Assembly (NCBI GenBank): GCA_021780495.1
Contig: JAJXYO010000007.1
Coordinates: forward strand, 42,300 to 106,299
Direction: 5' to 3'
Source: Deltaproteobacteria bacterium
Lineage (GTDB): Bacteria; Desulfobacterota; Desulfuromonadia; Geobacterales; Pseudopelobacteraceae
Length of the DNA: 64,000 nucleotides
The notes under the pieces are model-generated. The model was not told the DNA's origin and did no database searches. It saw only the letters and a program-made list of their open reading frames with translations. The position numbers and the translations under genes are program-made. Position 1 is the stretch's first letter, and each line of letters starts with the position of its first letter. Of this stretch, positions 8,024 through 15,837 are shown one piece after another.

Positions 8024-8683
8024 CTAAGCCTCGATGGGCAACCCATCGGCCGCCCATTCGGCGACCCCGTCGGTAATCTTCTGCGCCCTGAAGCCCTTCT
8101 TGCGCAGCAGTCCGACCGCCTCGTCGGACATGAGGCAGAAGGGACCGCGGCAGTAGGCGACGATTTCCTTGCCGGGGGGAAGTTCGGCCAGCCGTCGCTC
8201 GATCTCGGAAAGCGGCATGGAGCGGGCGAAGGGGAGATGGCCTGCGTGGTATTCAACCTCGGGGCGGACGTCGATGACGATGACCTCTCCTAGCCGCGCC
8301 TTCTCCAGCAGGCTGGCCCTGGATTCGGCGGTCAGCCGTTCCGGGGCCGATGACATCAGCTCCAGCGCCACCCGCAGTTCCACAAGGTGCTTCTCCGCCA
8401 CCGCCCTGAGGTTTAGCCAGAGGTTGGCAACGTCGCTGCCGCTCAGGCTATAATTGATGAAACGCCCTTCGCGTCGCGCCTCGACAAGCCGAGCCTCCTT
8501 GAGCACCTTCAGATGGGCGCTGGCCAGCTTGACATCGATCGAAGCGTCGTTCGCCAGGGTTTCCACCGTCTTCTCCCCCTGCGAGAGGAGGTCGAGCAGC
8601 TCAAGCCGCTTTGGGCTGGCGACCGCCTTCCCCACCCGGGCTACTTGTTCGAACAAAAGGTCATTGGGTTTTCGTGGTTTCAT
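8024..8683 (-). CDS. ArsR-family regulator fused to a rhodanese domain
   Basis: Residues 1-95 form an ArsR/SmtB winged helix: SPKRLELLDLLSQGEKTVE, then the recognition helix region VKLASAHLKVLKEARLVEAR and the wing EGRFINYSL. Residues 125-215 form a rhodanese domain with IVIDVRPEVEYHAGHLPFA and an active loop CRGPFC, catalytic Cys at about 178. ArsR-rhodanese fusions are known and are thought to sense reactive sulfur or metalloids through the rhodanese cysteine. The adjacent SQR-like, DsrE-like and TtrA-like genes fit a sulfur signal. A perfect inverted repeat lies 8 bp upstream of the start, so autoregulation is likely. Confidence 0.9.
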   Translation of the reverse strand: MKPRKPNDLLFEQVARVGKAVASPKRLELLDLLSQGEKTVETLANDASIDVKLASAHLKVLKEARLVEARREGRFINYSLSGSDVANLWLNLRAVAEKHLVELRVALELMSSAPERLTAESRASLLEKARLGEVIVIDVRPEVEYHAGHLPFARSMPLSEIERRLAELPPGKEIVAYCRGPFCLMSDEAVGLLRKKGFRAQKITDGVAEWAADGLPIEA

Positions 8684-8690
8684 ATTCCAA

Positions 8691-8712
8691 CATTCTAAAG
8701 ATGATTAGAATG
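8691..8712. promoter_or_regulatory. Perfect inverted repeat, candidate ArsR operator
   Basis: CATTCTAA, a 6-bp spacer, then TTAGAATG gives 8-bp arms with no mismatch. It ends 8 bp before the start codon of the ArsR-rhodanese gene, in the position and size of a winged-helix dimer site. It overlaps the region where the transcript leader must lie, and the start codon has only a weak GGA upstream. Repressor binding here would control both the regulator and the SQR/exporter genes downstream. Binding is inferred. Confidence 0.6.
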
Positions 8713-8812
8713 TAACGCAACATTTATTTTCGTCGTCGTAATCGGTGCAGAAAGGCGGGGAGAGTACACAGAGGGCCGGTAAATGGCCCCCTGGGTCTGA
8801 GGATTCAATCTT

Positions 8813-11800
8813 TTAGGCACTTTCGATGCGGACCCGCGTGCTGCTGAAATCGGGAATGCCCCCCACGGGATCGATCATCGGCGTATTCGCGAAGCTCTCG
8901 TCGAGACGGGACAGATCGTTGGGATTGATCCCTGTCCCATGCCGGGGATTGGGGATGAGCCCGCCCTTGTCGGCCACGCTCCTGCCGCCGAGGAAGACCT
9001 CTTCCGCTTTGATGATCGGAAGACGCGACGCGCCCAACTGGGTATGGCCGTAGTGGAACGATACGCCGAGGCAGCCCGGCCGCACGAGTTCGCTCACCTG
9101 GAGCTTACCGGTAACTCCTTTCGGATTGCTGCGGGAGACGAGCCGGACCTTGGCGCCGCTGTCAAGACCGAGTTTTTTGGCGTCCTTTTCATTCACCACG
9201 ATGAAGTTTTCCGGGAACACCTCCAGCGACCAATCGTGGAGGACCGTCCTGGACTGGGTATGGAGGTTCATCTTGTGCGAGATCAGTGTAAACGGATACT
9301 CTTTGTCGGCCTTCTCGATGTCGGTGCCGGTTGGGGTCATCGGTGCCACGTACTTCAGCGTGCCGGGAAAAAATTCGCCGGTTATGGAATTCCTGGTGGT
9401 GGCCAGTTCCTCGTTGTACAGCACGACCCACTTCAGCCCGAACTTATGTTTTTCGCCGTCGAAGACGTCATCGTAGGTCTTGTCGAACACGCCCCCCCTG
9501 GCCAAGACGTAACAGACCTGCTTCCACTCGTCTGCCGGGAGAAGGCCCTTGAAGCGGGCGACGGGGTAGTTCTTCTCCACGAAGGCCACCTCTTCGGCCG
9601 AAGCCTGCGGCGCCTTCACGGCGCTGGCGAGGTTGGCGATCCCCCGCAGATAGAAGTCCTCGCCGCTCGTGAGTGGACTGGTCTTGCCGTTCTTCCCCTT
9701 GATCGCATTCTCGCCGAACCCCGGCAGGCCGGCGGCCCTGGCGAGATCGATCAGGAACGTCTCTTCGCAAAACGGCCTGCCGTCGGCCGTCCTGCCGGTC
9801 AAGGGCTCGATCGTCGGCGTGCGGACGCCGGTGAACTTCAGGGTCGGCGCGTGGGGTGTGAGGAAGCCGTAGTGCCCTTCGGGGTAGGTGACGTCCGGTA
9901 CGATGTAATCGGCGAAGATGTTCGATTCGTTGATAGCAATGTCGATTGAGACATGGAGCGGTACCTTTTCGAAGCTCTGCAAGGTCTCCTTGTACCGGTA
10001 CCCCCCCGGGATCGAGTAGACGGGGTTGAAGAAATAGGTGAAGAGGATCTTGCAGGGGTAAGGGTACTGCTGATCGATGCCGCTCAGGGTCTCGACGCAG
10101 AGCCCTCCCTTGGAGAACGGGAACCACGGCCTTTTAGACGGATACCCTTTTTTCTTGAACTCGGTGCTCTTTTCGTAGGCGGACTTTTCGCGCGACATCA
10201 TCACCCCCTGCGGCTTCCTCTTGCCGGCGAAGTTCTTGAGGTCGTACAGTCCTTCGTTCCAGGCCCCTGCGCCGCCGGAGCTCTTCATGTAGCCCCCCTT
10301 GCGATCGAGGTTCCCTATCATGGCGTTGAGCATCGCGATCGCATAAGCTGCGTAGGTGCCGCTCAGGTAGTTCCCGGCGCCGTGGTACTGGGTCACGGCC
10401 GCCCGGGTTCCGTGCGAGGTGAACTCCCTGGCCACCCTTTCGATCTGCGCCGCCTCCACTCCCGCGAGCTTCGCGTACGCCTTGACGCTGTGTTCCATGA
10501 CCCCTTCCCTCATCAGGGAGAAAGAGCTCTTCACCTTGATCTCCTTGCCGGAGGCATCCTTGACGAAGGTTTCGACTGCGAGCGCCGCATCCTCGGTCTT
10601 GTCGAAAGCCAGTGCCTTCCCGTCCTTCGAGAGAACGACATACGCTTTCCCATCATCGGCGGGGGCCGCAGGATCGAGGTCGCTGACCCTCAGAAATTTC
10701 CGGTTGTTCTTATGTTTATCATCGACTATCACCAGGTGGGTCGCGTTGGAGTAGCAGGCGTGCCCCCGCTTTGCCGCGACCTTCGGGTTCGGCGCGGTGA
10801 GGAATTCCTTGTTGTGCCTGTCGTTTTCGACGATCCAGCGGATCATCCCCATGGCGAAGGCGCCGTCCTGGCACGGCTTGATCGGGATCCAGCTCTCCGC
10901 GTGGCCGGAGGCGTTGGTCGCCCTCGGGTCGATGATGGTGAACTTCACCTTTTCCCGCGAGCTCCTGTTGCCCACAATGGCGCCGTAGGTATTTATCCCG
11001 TGCTGGAGGGCCTCGTAGATGTTGGCTCCGAAGAGCAGTATGTACTCGGCGCTCAGGGGGTCGGCCTTGATCTCCACCTCTTTTTTCTCGGTGAACGCCC
11101 AGGTCCCCATCCGGAACCCGATGCCGCAGATGTCGGTATGCCCCACGCGATTTACCGAGCCCAGGGCTTCCTTGACGAACCTGTCGGAGAATTCCTTGCG
11201 CGCGTTCTGGTCCCGTCCTCCTATGAAGACGAACCCGTTTCTCACCGGCCCCAGTTCAGGCGCGCCCGGATCGATGAGTGCATCGCTGTCCATGTCTTTT
11301 ATTCCGGGGATGACCCGGTCCTCGCCCAGATGGGCGAAGTGTTTGCCGCCTTGCGCTATTTCCTTGATGAGCTGCTCCCACTCGATCGGCTCGAATTTCC
11401 CCGACCCACGCGCGCCTGAGCGTTTCAACGGCTTGAGGATGCGATACGGATTGTAGGTGTTGTTCGGAGCCCCTTGGGATTTGCCGCAGACCGGGCTGGG
11501 CAGGGCGAGCGTCTCCTTGACGGGGGTGCTGTAGGCTATCGGTTGGAACCTGCTGTTGTAAGGGTGATAGGGATTCCCGGACTGCTTGACCAGTTTCCCG
11601 TTTTCCACGACCGCCCTGACGCCGCACCTCGCATTGCATGACAGACAGACTGAGTGAACCACCTTGACATCCTTGTCCATGGTGGTTGCGGCGGACTTTT
11701 GAACCTGCCGTGGGCTTAACCACTTTGCAGCGGCCTTAGCCTTCTCGACTCCCAATACGAGCAGGGCCATGCCTGCCGCCGCACCCTTGAGAATCGAGCG

Positions 11801-11851
11801 CCGCGTCAGCGCTGCACCTGCCTGCATGATATCGAAAATGTCTTTTTTCAC
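8813..11851 (-). CDS. ttrA: Tetrathionate-reductase-like molybdopterin catalytic subunit (TtrA-like)
   Basis: At 1,012 residues it matches the length of TtrA. A Tat signal (LTRRSILKG at about 16-24) is followed by a 4Fe-4S motif with Cys at about 69, 72, 76 (SVCLSCNARCG) and 122, and GNPYHPYNSRF. The likely Mo ligand is Cys 242 in HTDICGIGFRMG. The end carries the molybdopterin dinucleotide-binding domain (RPGCLGVSFHYGHTQLG). TtrA reduces tetrathionate to thiosulfate at the outer face of the membrane. Close relatives reduce selenate or arsenate, so the substrate is a best guess. It starts at GTG, overlapping the Fe-S subunit gene by 4 bases. No NrfD/TtrC-type membrane subunit lies nearby, so the quinol link is unknown. 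Confidence 0.75.
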   Translation of the reverse strand: MKKDIFDIMQAGAALTRRSILKGAAAGMALLVLGVEKAKAAAKWLSPRQVQKSAATTMDKDVKVVHSVCLSCNARCGVRAVVENGKLVKQSGNPYHPYNSRFQPIAYSTPVKETLALPSPVCGKSQGAPNNTYNPYRILKPLKRSGARGSGKFEPIEWEQLIKEIAQGGKHFAHLGEDRVIPGIKDMDSDALIDPGAPELGPVRNGFVFIGGRDQNARKEFSDRFVKEALGSVNRVGHTDICGIGFRMGTWAFTEKKEVEIKADPLSAEYILLFGANIYEALQHGINTYGAIVGNRSSREKVKFTIIDPRATNASGHAESWIPIKPCQDGAFAMGMIRWIVENDRHNKEFLTAPNPKVAAKRGHACYSNATHLVIVDDKHKNNRKFLRVSDLDPAAPADDGKAYVVLSKDGKALAFDKTEDAALAVETFVKDASGKEIKVKSSFSLMREGVMEHSVKAYAKLAGVEAAQIERVAREFTSHGTRAAVTQYHGAGNYLSGTYAAYAIAMLNAMIGNLDRKGGYMKSSGGAGAWNEGLYDLKNFAGKRKPQGVMMSREKSAYEKSTEFKKKGYPSKRPWFPFSKGGLCVETLSGIDQQYPYPCKILFTYFFNPVYSIPGGYRYKETLQSFEKVPLHVSIDIAINESNIFADYIVPDVTYPEGHYGFLTPHAPTLKFTGVRTPTIEPLTGRTADGRPFCEETFLIDLARAAGLPGFGENAIKGKNGKTSPLTSGEDFYLRGIANLASAVKAPQASAEEVAFVEKNYPVARFKGLLPADEWKQVCYVLARGGVFDKTYDDVFDGEKHKFGLKWVVLYNEELATTRNSITGEFFPGTLKYVAPMTPTGTDIEKADKEYPFTLISHKMNLHTQSRTVLHDWSLEVFPENFIVVNEKDAKKLGLDSGAKVRLVSRSNPKGVTGKLQVSELVRPGCLGVSFHYGHTQLGASRLPIIKAEEVFLGGRSVADKGGLIPNPRHGTGINPNDLSRLDESFANTPMIDPVGGIPDFSSTRVRIESA

Positions 11852-12516
11852 AGAGAACCCCCTTTCTTGCCTTTACGGGAACGAACATACCGCACGCTCG
11901 TCTTTATCTTGAGTTCCGGTTTCCGTACCGTAAGTTCCTTTCGCCTGAGATATTCCGCAAATTCTCCCACCGGAGCGTCCATATCGCCAAAGAGCCGCGC
12001 GTTCGCCTCGCACGACTCTACGCAGGCGGGGAGGAGCCCCTGTTCCAGCCTGTTCAGGCAGAAATCGCACTTGTCCACCTTGTTGCCATGCCGCTCATCG
12101 AGGAAGCGCGCACCATAGGGACAGGCCGGCACACAGGCGCCATAGCTTTCGCATTTGTCCCAATCGGTGACGACGATCCCGTTCGGAAGCTTGAACGTCG
12201 CCTCCAGAGGGCAGGCCGGCACACAGCGCGGATCTTCACAGTGATTGCACTGAATCGGCGTAAAGATGATCCGGGACTCAGGGTAATGGCCGTCTTCCAG
12301 ACTTAGCACCTTGGTATTGAACCGATCGGGCGCCGTTTTGTTCTGCGCCTTGCAGGCGATGACACACGCCTGGCATCCCGTGCACCGATTCAGGTCGATG
12401 ATCATCCCCCACTTTTGAGCTTTAGGGGCCGCTTCCGATTTAGCTCCATTTGCGAGACTGGCTATCCCGACAATTGCCAGGAGGCCGTTCTTCATAAAAA
12501 GCCTTCGATTATTCAT
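11848..12516 (-). CDS. ttrB: 4Fe-4S electron-transfer subunit (TtrB-like)
   Basis: The 222-residue protein begins MNNRRLFMKNGLLAIVG, a Tat-like signal with twin arginines. It has four cysteine clusters of the DMSO-reductase beta-subunit type: CTGCQACVIACK, CNHCEDPRCVPACP, CESYGACVPACP and CDFCLNRLEQGLLPACVESC. These would bind four cubane clusters and pass electrons to the molybdenum subunit. I chose ATG 12516 because AAAGGAG sits 7 nt upstream; a longer frame adds nine residues with no ribosome site. The stop overlaps the GTG of the catalytic subunit, so the two are coupled and probably exported as one folded complex. Confidence 0.85.
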   Translation of the reverse strand: MNNRRLFMKNGLLAIVGIASLANGAKSEAAPKAQKWGMIIDLNRCTGCQACVIACKAQNKTAPDRFNTKVLSLEDGHYPESRIIFTPIQCNHCEDPRCVPACPLEATFKLPNGIVVTDWDKCESYGACVPACPYGARFLDERHGNKVDKCDFCLNRLEQGLLPACVESCEANARLFGDMDAPVGEFAEYLRRKELTVRKPELKIKTSVRYVRSRKGKKGGSL

Positions 12517-12588
12517 GATATTTCTCCTTTGTGGAATCCACATGGACGAGCTCCGTTCCGCCGACCCGCTCGAAGGAACTTGGTGGAG

Positions 12589-13758
12589 CTACAACAAGTT
12601 GTGCATATTCAGCGACACTCCGAGAGTATCGTTGGTCATGACATCGCTCGCACGTTCCTCTCCAACCCCCTGTAGAAGTTCGTTGAAGTTAATGGTGTCA
12701 GGCACGTCCTTTACGATCCGTCGCCCCCCTAAAAAACGGGAGAGAAAGTAGGGGGTGTCCATGGAGGAGATCACCACTTGGCGATAGCGACCGGAGGAGG
12801 CGTGGATCATCTTGCGGTCGCCGAGGTAAATCCCCACATGGGAGGCGTAGGTGGCATAGGTTTGAAAAAAGACCAGGTCGCCCTTTTGCAGGTCGCCACG
12901 CATCACTCCGGAGCCGACAGAGAACTGTTCACGGGCGGTACGGGGCAGGTTAATCTTCTGTTCGCGAAAGACTTGCTGAACAAAACTGGAACAATCCAAG
13001 CCTCCGCCGAAACGGTAGCGGGTGCCAAGAAAGCTGTATGCAGACTTTTTTAGGCTGCTGATGCCGGAGGTGCTGCTGTCTTCGAGATTTTTAGCCAGAT
13101 CAATCGGCCTGTCCCCATCAATATCGCTCAACGTTGCCAGCGATTCGTTAAATTCGAGTTCGTTCAACAGATCACTATTAACCGCCTGAAATTTGGTCGC
13201 AACAGCTGTCCGCATCGTTTCGTCAGCCACGGAGACCGTCTCATTGAGTGCAAGAACCTGCCCCGGCTTTATCCGGTTGCCCTTCAGACCGTTGAGAAGC
13301 CGCAGGCTGGCTATTTTGACGCCAGTCTTCTTGGCGATCCTGAGGAGGGTATCTCCCTTCACGACCTTGTAGGTCAGGTGCTTGGCGACTATCTTTGCCT
13401 TCTTGGTCTGGACATCGACATGGGAAGGTATGATTAGGCGCATACCTTGGTCTACACGAGTTCCGGTTAAATTGTTGACGGATTTGAGCTCATTGAGGGA
13501 AATGTGATACTTGCGTGCTATGGAGTGGAGCGATTCGCTTTTGCGCACGACATGGGCTTTAACGGCAAGGTGAGATTGAAGGAATTCGAGGGACGGATGG
13601 AGTGCAACACTCTGAACGTCACCGATGACGATTTCTTCTGGTCGGGCTACTACAAGCACACCGATATCCGATGGGAAACCGACACGGTGCGGCTTGCTGT
13701 GCTCGACGAGCCTGATATACACGATGAACGGGAAGCCTGCGGAGAGGAGACCGGGCAA
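12589..13758 (-). CDS. LysM-NlpC/P60 cell-wall hydrolase, 5' end replaced
   Basis: Two LysM domains (about residues 68-111 and 128-171 of the open frame) precede an NlpC/P60 domain with Cys 256 (GGGLDCSSFVQQ), His 307 (YASHVGIYLG) and a later polar residue, the catalytic triad of gamma-D-glutamyl-diaminopimelate endopeptidases. It should cut peptidoglycan stems in the periplasm. The first 65 residues have no family character and no signal peptide. They are the antisense of a plus-strand coding region belonging to the adjacent mobile element. The true gene therefore lost its signal peptide and 5' end at a junction near 13,550-13,575, and is probably non-functional. Confidence 0.75.
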   Translation of the reverse strand: MPGLLSAGFPFIVYIRLVEHSKPHRVGFPSDIGVLVVARPEEIVIGDVQSVALHPSLEFLQSHLAVKAHVVRKSESLHSIARKYHISLNELKSVNNLTGTRVDQGMRLIIPSHVDVQTKKAKIVAKHLTYKVVKGDTLLRIAKKTGVKIASLRLLNGLKGNRIKPGQVLALNETVSVADETMRTAVATKFQAVNSDLLNELEFNESLATLSDIDGDRPIDLAKNLEDSSTSGISSLKKSAYSFLGTRYRFGGGLDCSSFVQQVFREQKINLPRTAREQFSVGSGVMRGDLQKGDLVFFQTYATYASHVGIYLGDRKMIHASSGRYRQVVISSMDTPYFLSRFLGGRRIVKDVPDTINFNELLQGVGEERASDVMTNDTLGVSLNMHNLL

Positions 13759-13773
13759 GGTGAATCGCCATGA
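13552..13773 (+). pseudogene. 5'-truncated element gene, product unknown
   Basis: The last 70 or so codons of a plus-strand gene end at TGA 13771-13773, with coding character in segments such as KVRLKEFEGRMECNTLNVTD and DDFFWSGYYKHTDIRW. The frame continues left into sequence that is the antisense of the LysM domain. No ribosome site precedes the ATG at 13552, so its 5' end is lost at the junction. Its stop overlaps the next start as ATGA, showing that it once led this small-gene cluster. I do not recognise the family. Confidence 0.5.
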
Positions 13774-13982
13774 GAGGGAAAGATCTGAGTTCTCTTGAGT
13801 GGCAGCCCGCCAACGATCCCGACGGCATGGCCGCCTATGAAGCCATTGATTCCAAAGGCCGCGGTTACTACCTGGTTCGCAACCGTCATAACCCGGACAT
13901 GATGTTCGTCATCAGCGACGGGTTCACTGTTCCACTCGGGTGGTACACCGACAAGGGCGGCACCATCAGAAGGGTTTCCTGA
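13770..13982 (+). CDS. Hypothetical protein of the element
   Basis: A 70-residue protein starts ATG 13770, overlapping the upstream stop by four bases. It is polar with a compact beta-rich pattern (GYYLVRNRHNPDMMFVISDG, then TVPLGWYTDKGG) and no membrane segment or known motif. Tight coupling to the truncated gene before it and the leader-controlled genes after it supports a real gene. Function unknown. Confidence 0.6.
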   Translation: MRGKDLSSLEWQPANDPDGMAAYEAIDSKGRGYYLVRNRHNPDMMFVISDGFTVPLGWYTDKGGTIRRVS

Positions 13983-14003
13983 CAATAAATCGCCAACCCC
14001 ATC

Positions 14004-14064
14004 GGGGAGATACGTCTCCCTCCGGGGTTTCTGTCTCCCCGCACCATTACAACAAGGAGACAGA
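14004..14064 (+). promoter_or_regulatory. Leader RNA with alternative stems hiding the ribosome site (1 of 4)
   Basis: TCTGTCTCC (14030-14038) is the exact complement of GGAGACAGA (14056-14064), which contains the ribosome binding site of the gene at 14067; paired, it would block initiation. An upstream segment GGGGAGATA (14004-14012) can instead pair with TGTCTCCCC (14032-14040; 9 bp, one G-U), freeing the site. A local GGGAGA/TCTCCC hairpin with a UACG loop is a third option. The layout recurs before three further genes of the element with different sequence. Confidence 0.55.
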
Positions 14065-14066
14065 CC

Positions 14067-14765
14067 ATGGCAGACTATTATTCCCAAGCGGTATTTCAAC
14101 CATCCATTCCCAAGCACCTGATCAACGACGAGGACCGGCGCATCATCGAGGCGTTCAGTATCACTTTTGAAACCGACGGCGAGGACAAGTTCTACCTCTA
14201 CGCGGATGAGTGGTGCTGTAACGGTTACATTGATTCAGAGGAGCCTGAAGGTGAGGAAATCGAACTCAGTGAGGACGATCTTTTCACCAGGTTTCAGGAG
14301 ATTATTCGCCGTTCCAACGGTGAACTTCCGTGGATCTACAAGGAAAGCGCTTACACCTGTTCGCGGATGCGACCGGATGGCTTCGGTGGAGGAGCAGTTT
14401 TCCTCACAGCTGATGACATCCAGTACTGCTTTACCGGCCAGTGGCTGGAAGAGCGAATCAGCGAAGCGGAAACCGGCGATATCAGCCCCCGGACGGAAGA
14501 CCCACCTCCGCCCAAGCCGATTGTCGGCGTGGTCCTCGAAGGTGGTCTGGTGCAGAGCATTGTCAGCAATGTACCGGAGCAGGTCCCGGATATGGACGTG
14601 ATCATTCTCGACTACGATGTCGAGGGATTCGAGGAGGAATGTCTCCTCAAAGTTTCTCAAAGCAACGGCGACATTGCTCATGCTGTTGGACACATCGAGA
14701 AGATTACCGAGTCCGGAATCGATCTGGGAATGGTTCTCAATCAGATGAATGCAAGGGGGTGGTGA
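14067..14765 (+). CDS. Hypothetical protein of the element
   Basis: The 232-residue acidic protein begins MADYYSQAVFQPSIPKHLIN, behind AAGGAGACAGACC. It has two visible parts: an N-terminal region (to about 135) with FETDGEDKFYLYADEWCCNG, and a C-terminal region after a Pro-rich stretch with the beta pattern VVLEGGLVQSIVSN and DMDVIILDYDVEGFEEE. The second part resembles small domains common in plasmid and ICE hypothetical proteins. It has no catalytic motif I can name. Its stop is followed after one base by the next start. Initiation is probably controlled by the leader stem described above. Confidence 0.65.
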   Translation: MADYYSQAVFQPSIPKHLINDEDRRIIEAFSITFETDGEDKFYLYADEWCCNGYIDSEEPEGEEIELSEDDLFTRFQEIIRRSNGELPWIYKESAYTCSRMRPDGFGGGAVFLTADDIQYCFTGQWLEERISEAETGDISPRTEDPPPPKPIVGVVLEGGLVQSIVSNVPEQVPDMDVIILDYDVEGFEEECLLKVSQSNGDIAHAVGHIEKITESGIDLGMVLNQMNARGW

Positions 14766-14766
14766 C

Positions 14767-15288
14767 ATGAGCCCTCTTGAACTAACGACAGACGAACCGA
14801 CCAACGAGGAGCGTGCCGACAGGATCGACACGGTCATGCAGGCCTACTGCCTGACACTTGAAGGCCGGGATTTCGATGGCGACGAAGATGACGTCAAGGA
14901 CCTGCTCACAGACCTGATGCATTTCTGTGAGCGGATGGAGATTGATTTCGAGGAGAATCTCCGCGTCGCCCGCAATAATTACGAACATGAACGGAATGCG
15001 GAAAAAGGCACACCGAACACCATCGGCTGCCCGGTATGCGGCTGTTTTCTTGAAGTCTCACGAACCGACACCCTGTTGGGCATCGACCGGGAGTTGTACG
15101 ACTGCCAGGAATGCGAAGAGACTTTCATTCGGGAGCTTACCGTCGCGGACAGTCCTCTCGAACGTGCCGTCAAATGCATCGGCTGCGGCAACATGATTCC
15201 GCAATCATCAGCACGCATCTTCTACCAGCGCGACGACTACGCACATTTCATCGGTGAGTGCTGCTGGGACGAACGACTACGCGACTGA
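14767..15288 (+). CDS. Zinc-ribbon protein of the element
   Basis: The 173-residue protein carries two cysteine pairs of zinc-ribbon type: CPVCG (about residue 84) with CQEC about 28 residues later, and CIGCG (about 138) with a final CC near residue 169. The N-terminal 70 residues are acidic and helical (DRIDTVMQAYCLTLEGRDFD). ATG 14767 is chosen over an upstream ATG because GGGGGTGG precedes it and it sits one base after the previous stop. It probably binds nucleic acid or protein through the ribbons. No named family is recognised. Confidence 0.65.
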   Translation: MSPLELTTDEPTNEERADRIDTVMQAYCLTLEGRDFDGDEDDVKDLLTDLMHFCERMEIDFEENLRVARNNYEHERNAEKGTPNTIGCPVCGCFLEVSRTDTLLGIDRELYDCQECEETFIRELTVADSPLERAVKCIGCGNMIPQSSARIFYQRDDYAHFIGECCWDERLRD

Positions 15289-15312
15289 CCCAATTATCAT
15301 AATCCATCCAGC

Positions 15313-15377
15313 GGAGAGACACGACACTCCCCGAGGGGGGAAGTCTGTCTCCCTGGCTAATGGCAAAGGAGATAGAC
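15313..15377 (+). promoter_or_regulatory. Leader RNA with alternative stems hiding the ribosome site (2 of 4)
   Basis: GTCTGTCTCC (15343-15352) pairs with GGAGATAGAC (15368-15377) over 10 bp with one G-U, covering the ribosome site of the gene at 15379. A competing upstream segment with GAGACA (15316-15321) can pair with TGTCTC (15346-15351). Between them is a CTCCCC/GGGGGG mini-hairpin (15327-15340), matching the CCCC/GGGG centre of the third leader. Confidence 0.5.
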
Positions 15378-15378
15378 C

Positions 15379-15837
15379 ATGCCCACTAAAATCACAATAG
15401 ACCCCGGCTATGCCGGCGGTGTTTATGTTCTCGACCATGGCGAGTTCTATACCTGCCTGGGCTTCGATGTCGTCTTGAAGAAGGCGGGAGCCTTGGCAAC
15501 TGAACTGAATTCTCCTGAACATTCCCCTGTTCCGACCGAACGCGGCACAATGGCAGCTTATCGCAAGTACGCTGCCCTGGTTGATAAGGCCCTCCAGAAG
15601 AATATCGCCGCCACAGGATGGCGCTCGCGTGTTGACCTGACAGCCGATCTGATCGGCCTGGAGGGAAAACGCGTGGAGGTCATCGACTGCTACGGGGACC
15701 GCCGGCGTTTTATCGTCGGTCGGTTGACTGGGTGGATTCCATGCCACCTGGAGATAAAATCCCGGAGCAGTTCCGGAGGCGAAGCCGTCTGGGGGACACC
15801 GTTCCGTTCGGTCAGGATAGTTGGAGGTATTGCATGA
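15379..15837 (+). CDS. Hypothetical protein of the element
   Basis: A 152-residue protein starts MPTKITIDPGYAGGVYVLDH. The early beta-loop pattern (TIDPGYAGGVYVL) is reminiscent of an actin/RNase H-like ATPase or RuvC-type start (Asp plus Gly-rich hairpin), but the rest does not let me confirm that. It has a long helix around KYAALVDKALQKNIAATG and a basic C-terminus. Its stop overlaps the start of the CHC2 gene by ATGA, so the two are coupled. Function unknown. Confidence 0.6.
   Translation: MPTKITIDPGYAGGVYVLDHGEFYTCLGFDVVLKKAGALATELNSPEHSPVPTERGTMAAYRKYAALVDKALQKNIAATGWRSRVDLTADLIGLEGKRVEVIDCYGDRRRFIVGRLTGWIPCHLEIKSRSSSGGEAVWGTPFRSVRIVGGIA

Noticed and set aside
8939..11419. Two long plus-strand open frames (336 and 488 codons) opposite the TtrA-like gene
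   Set aside because: They lie entirely antisense to a well-supported molybdoenzyme gene in GC-rich sequence, have no family motifs and no ribosome sites; they are shadows of the real gene.
12589..13758. Taking the first 65 residues of the LysM-NlpC frame as a real N-terminus
   Set aside because: They are the antisense of an element gene, carry no signal peptide and break off exactly where LysM homology starts.
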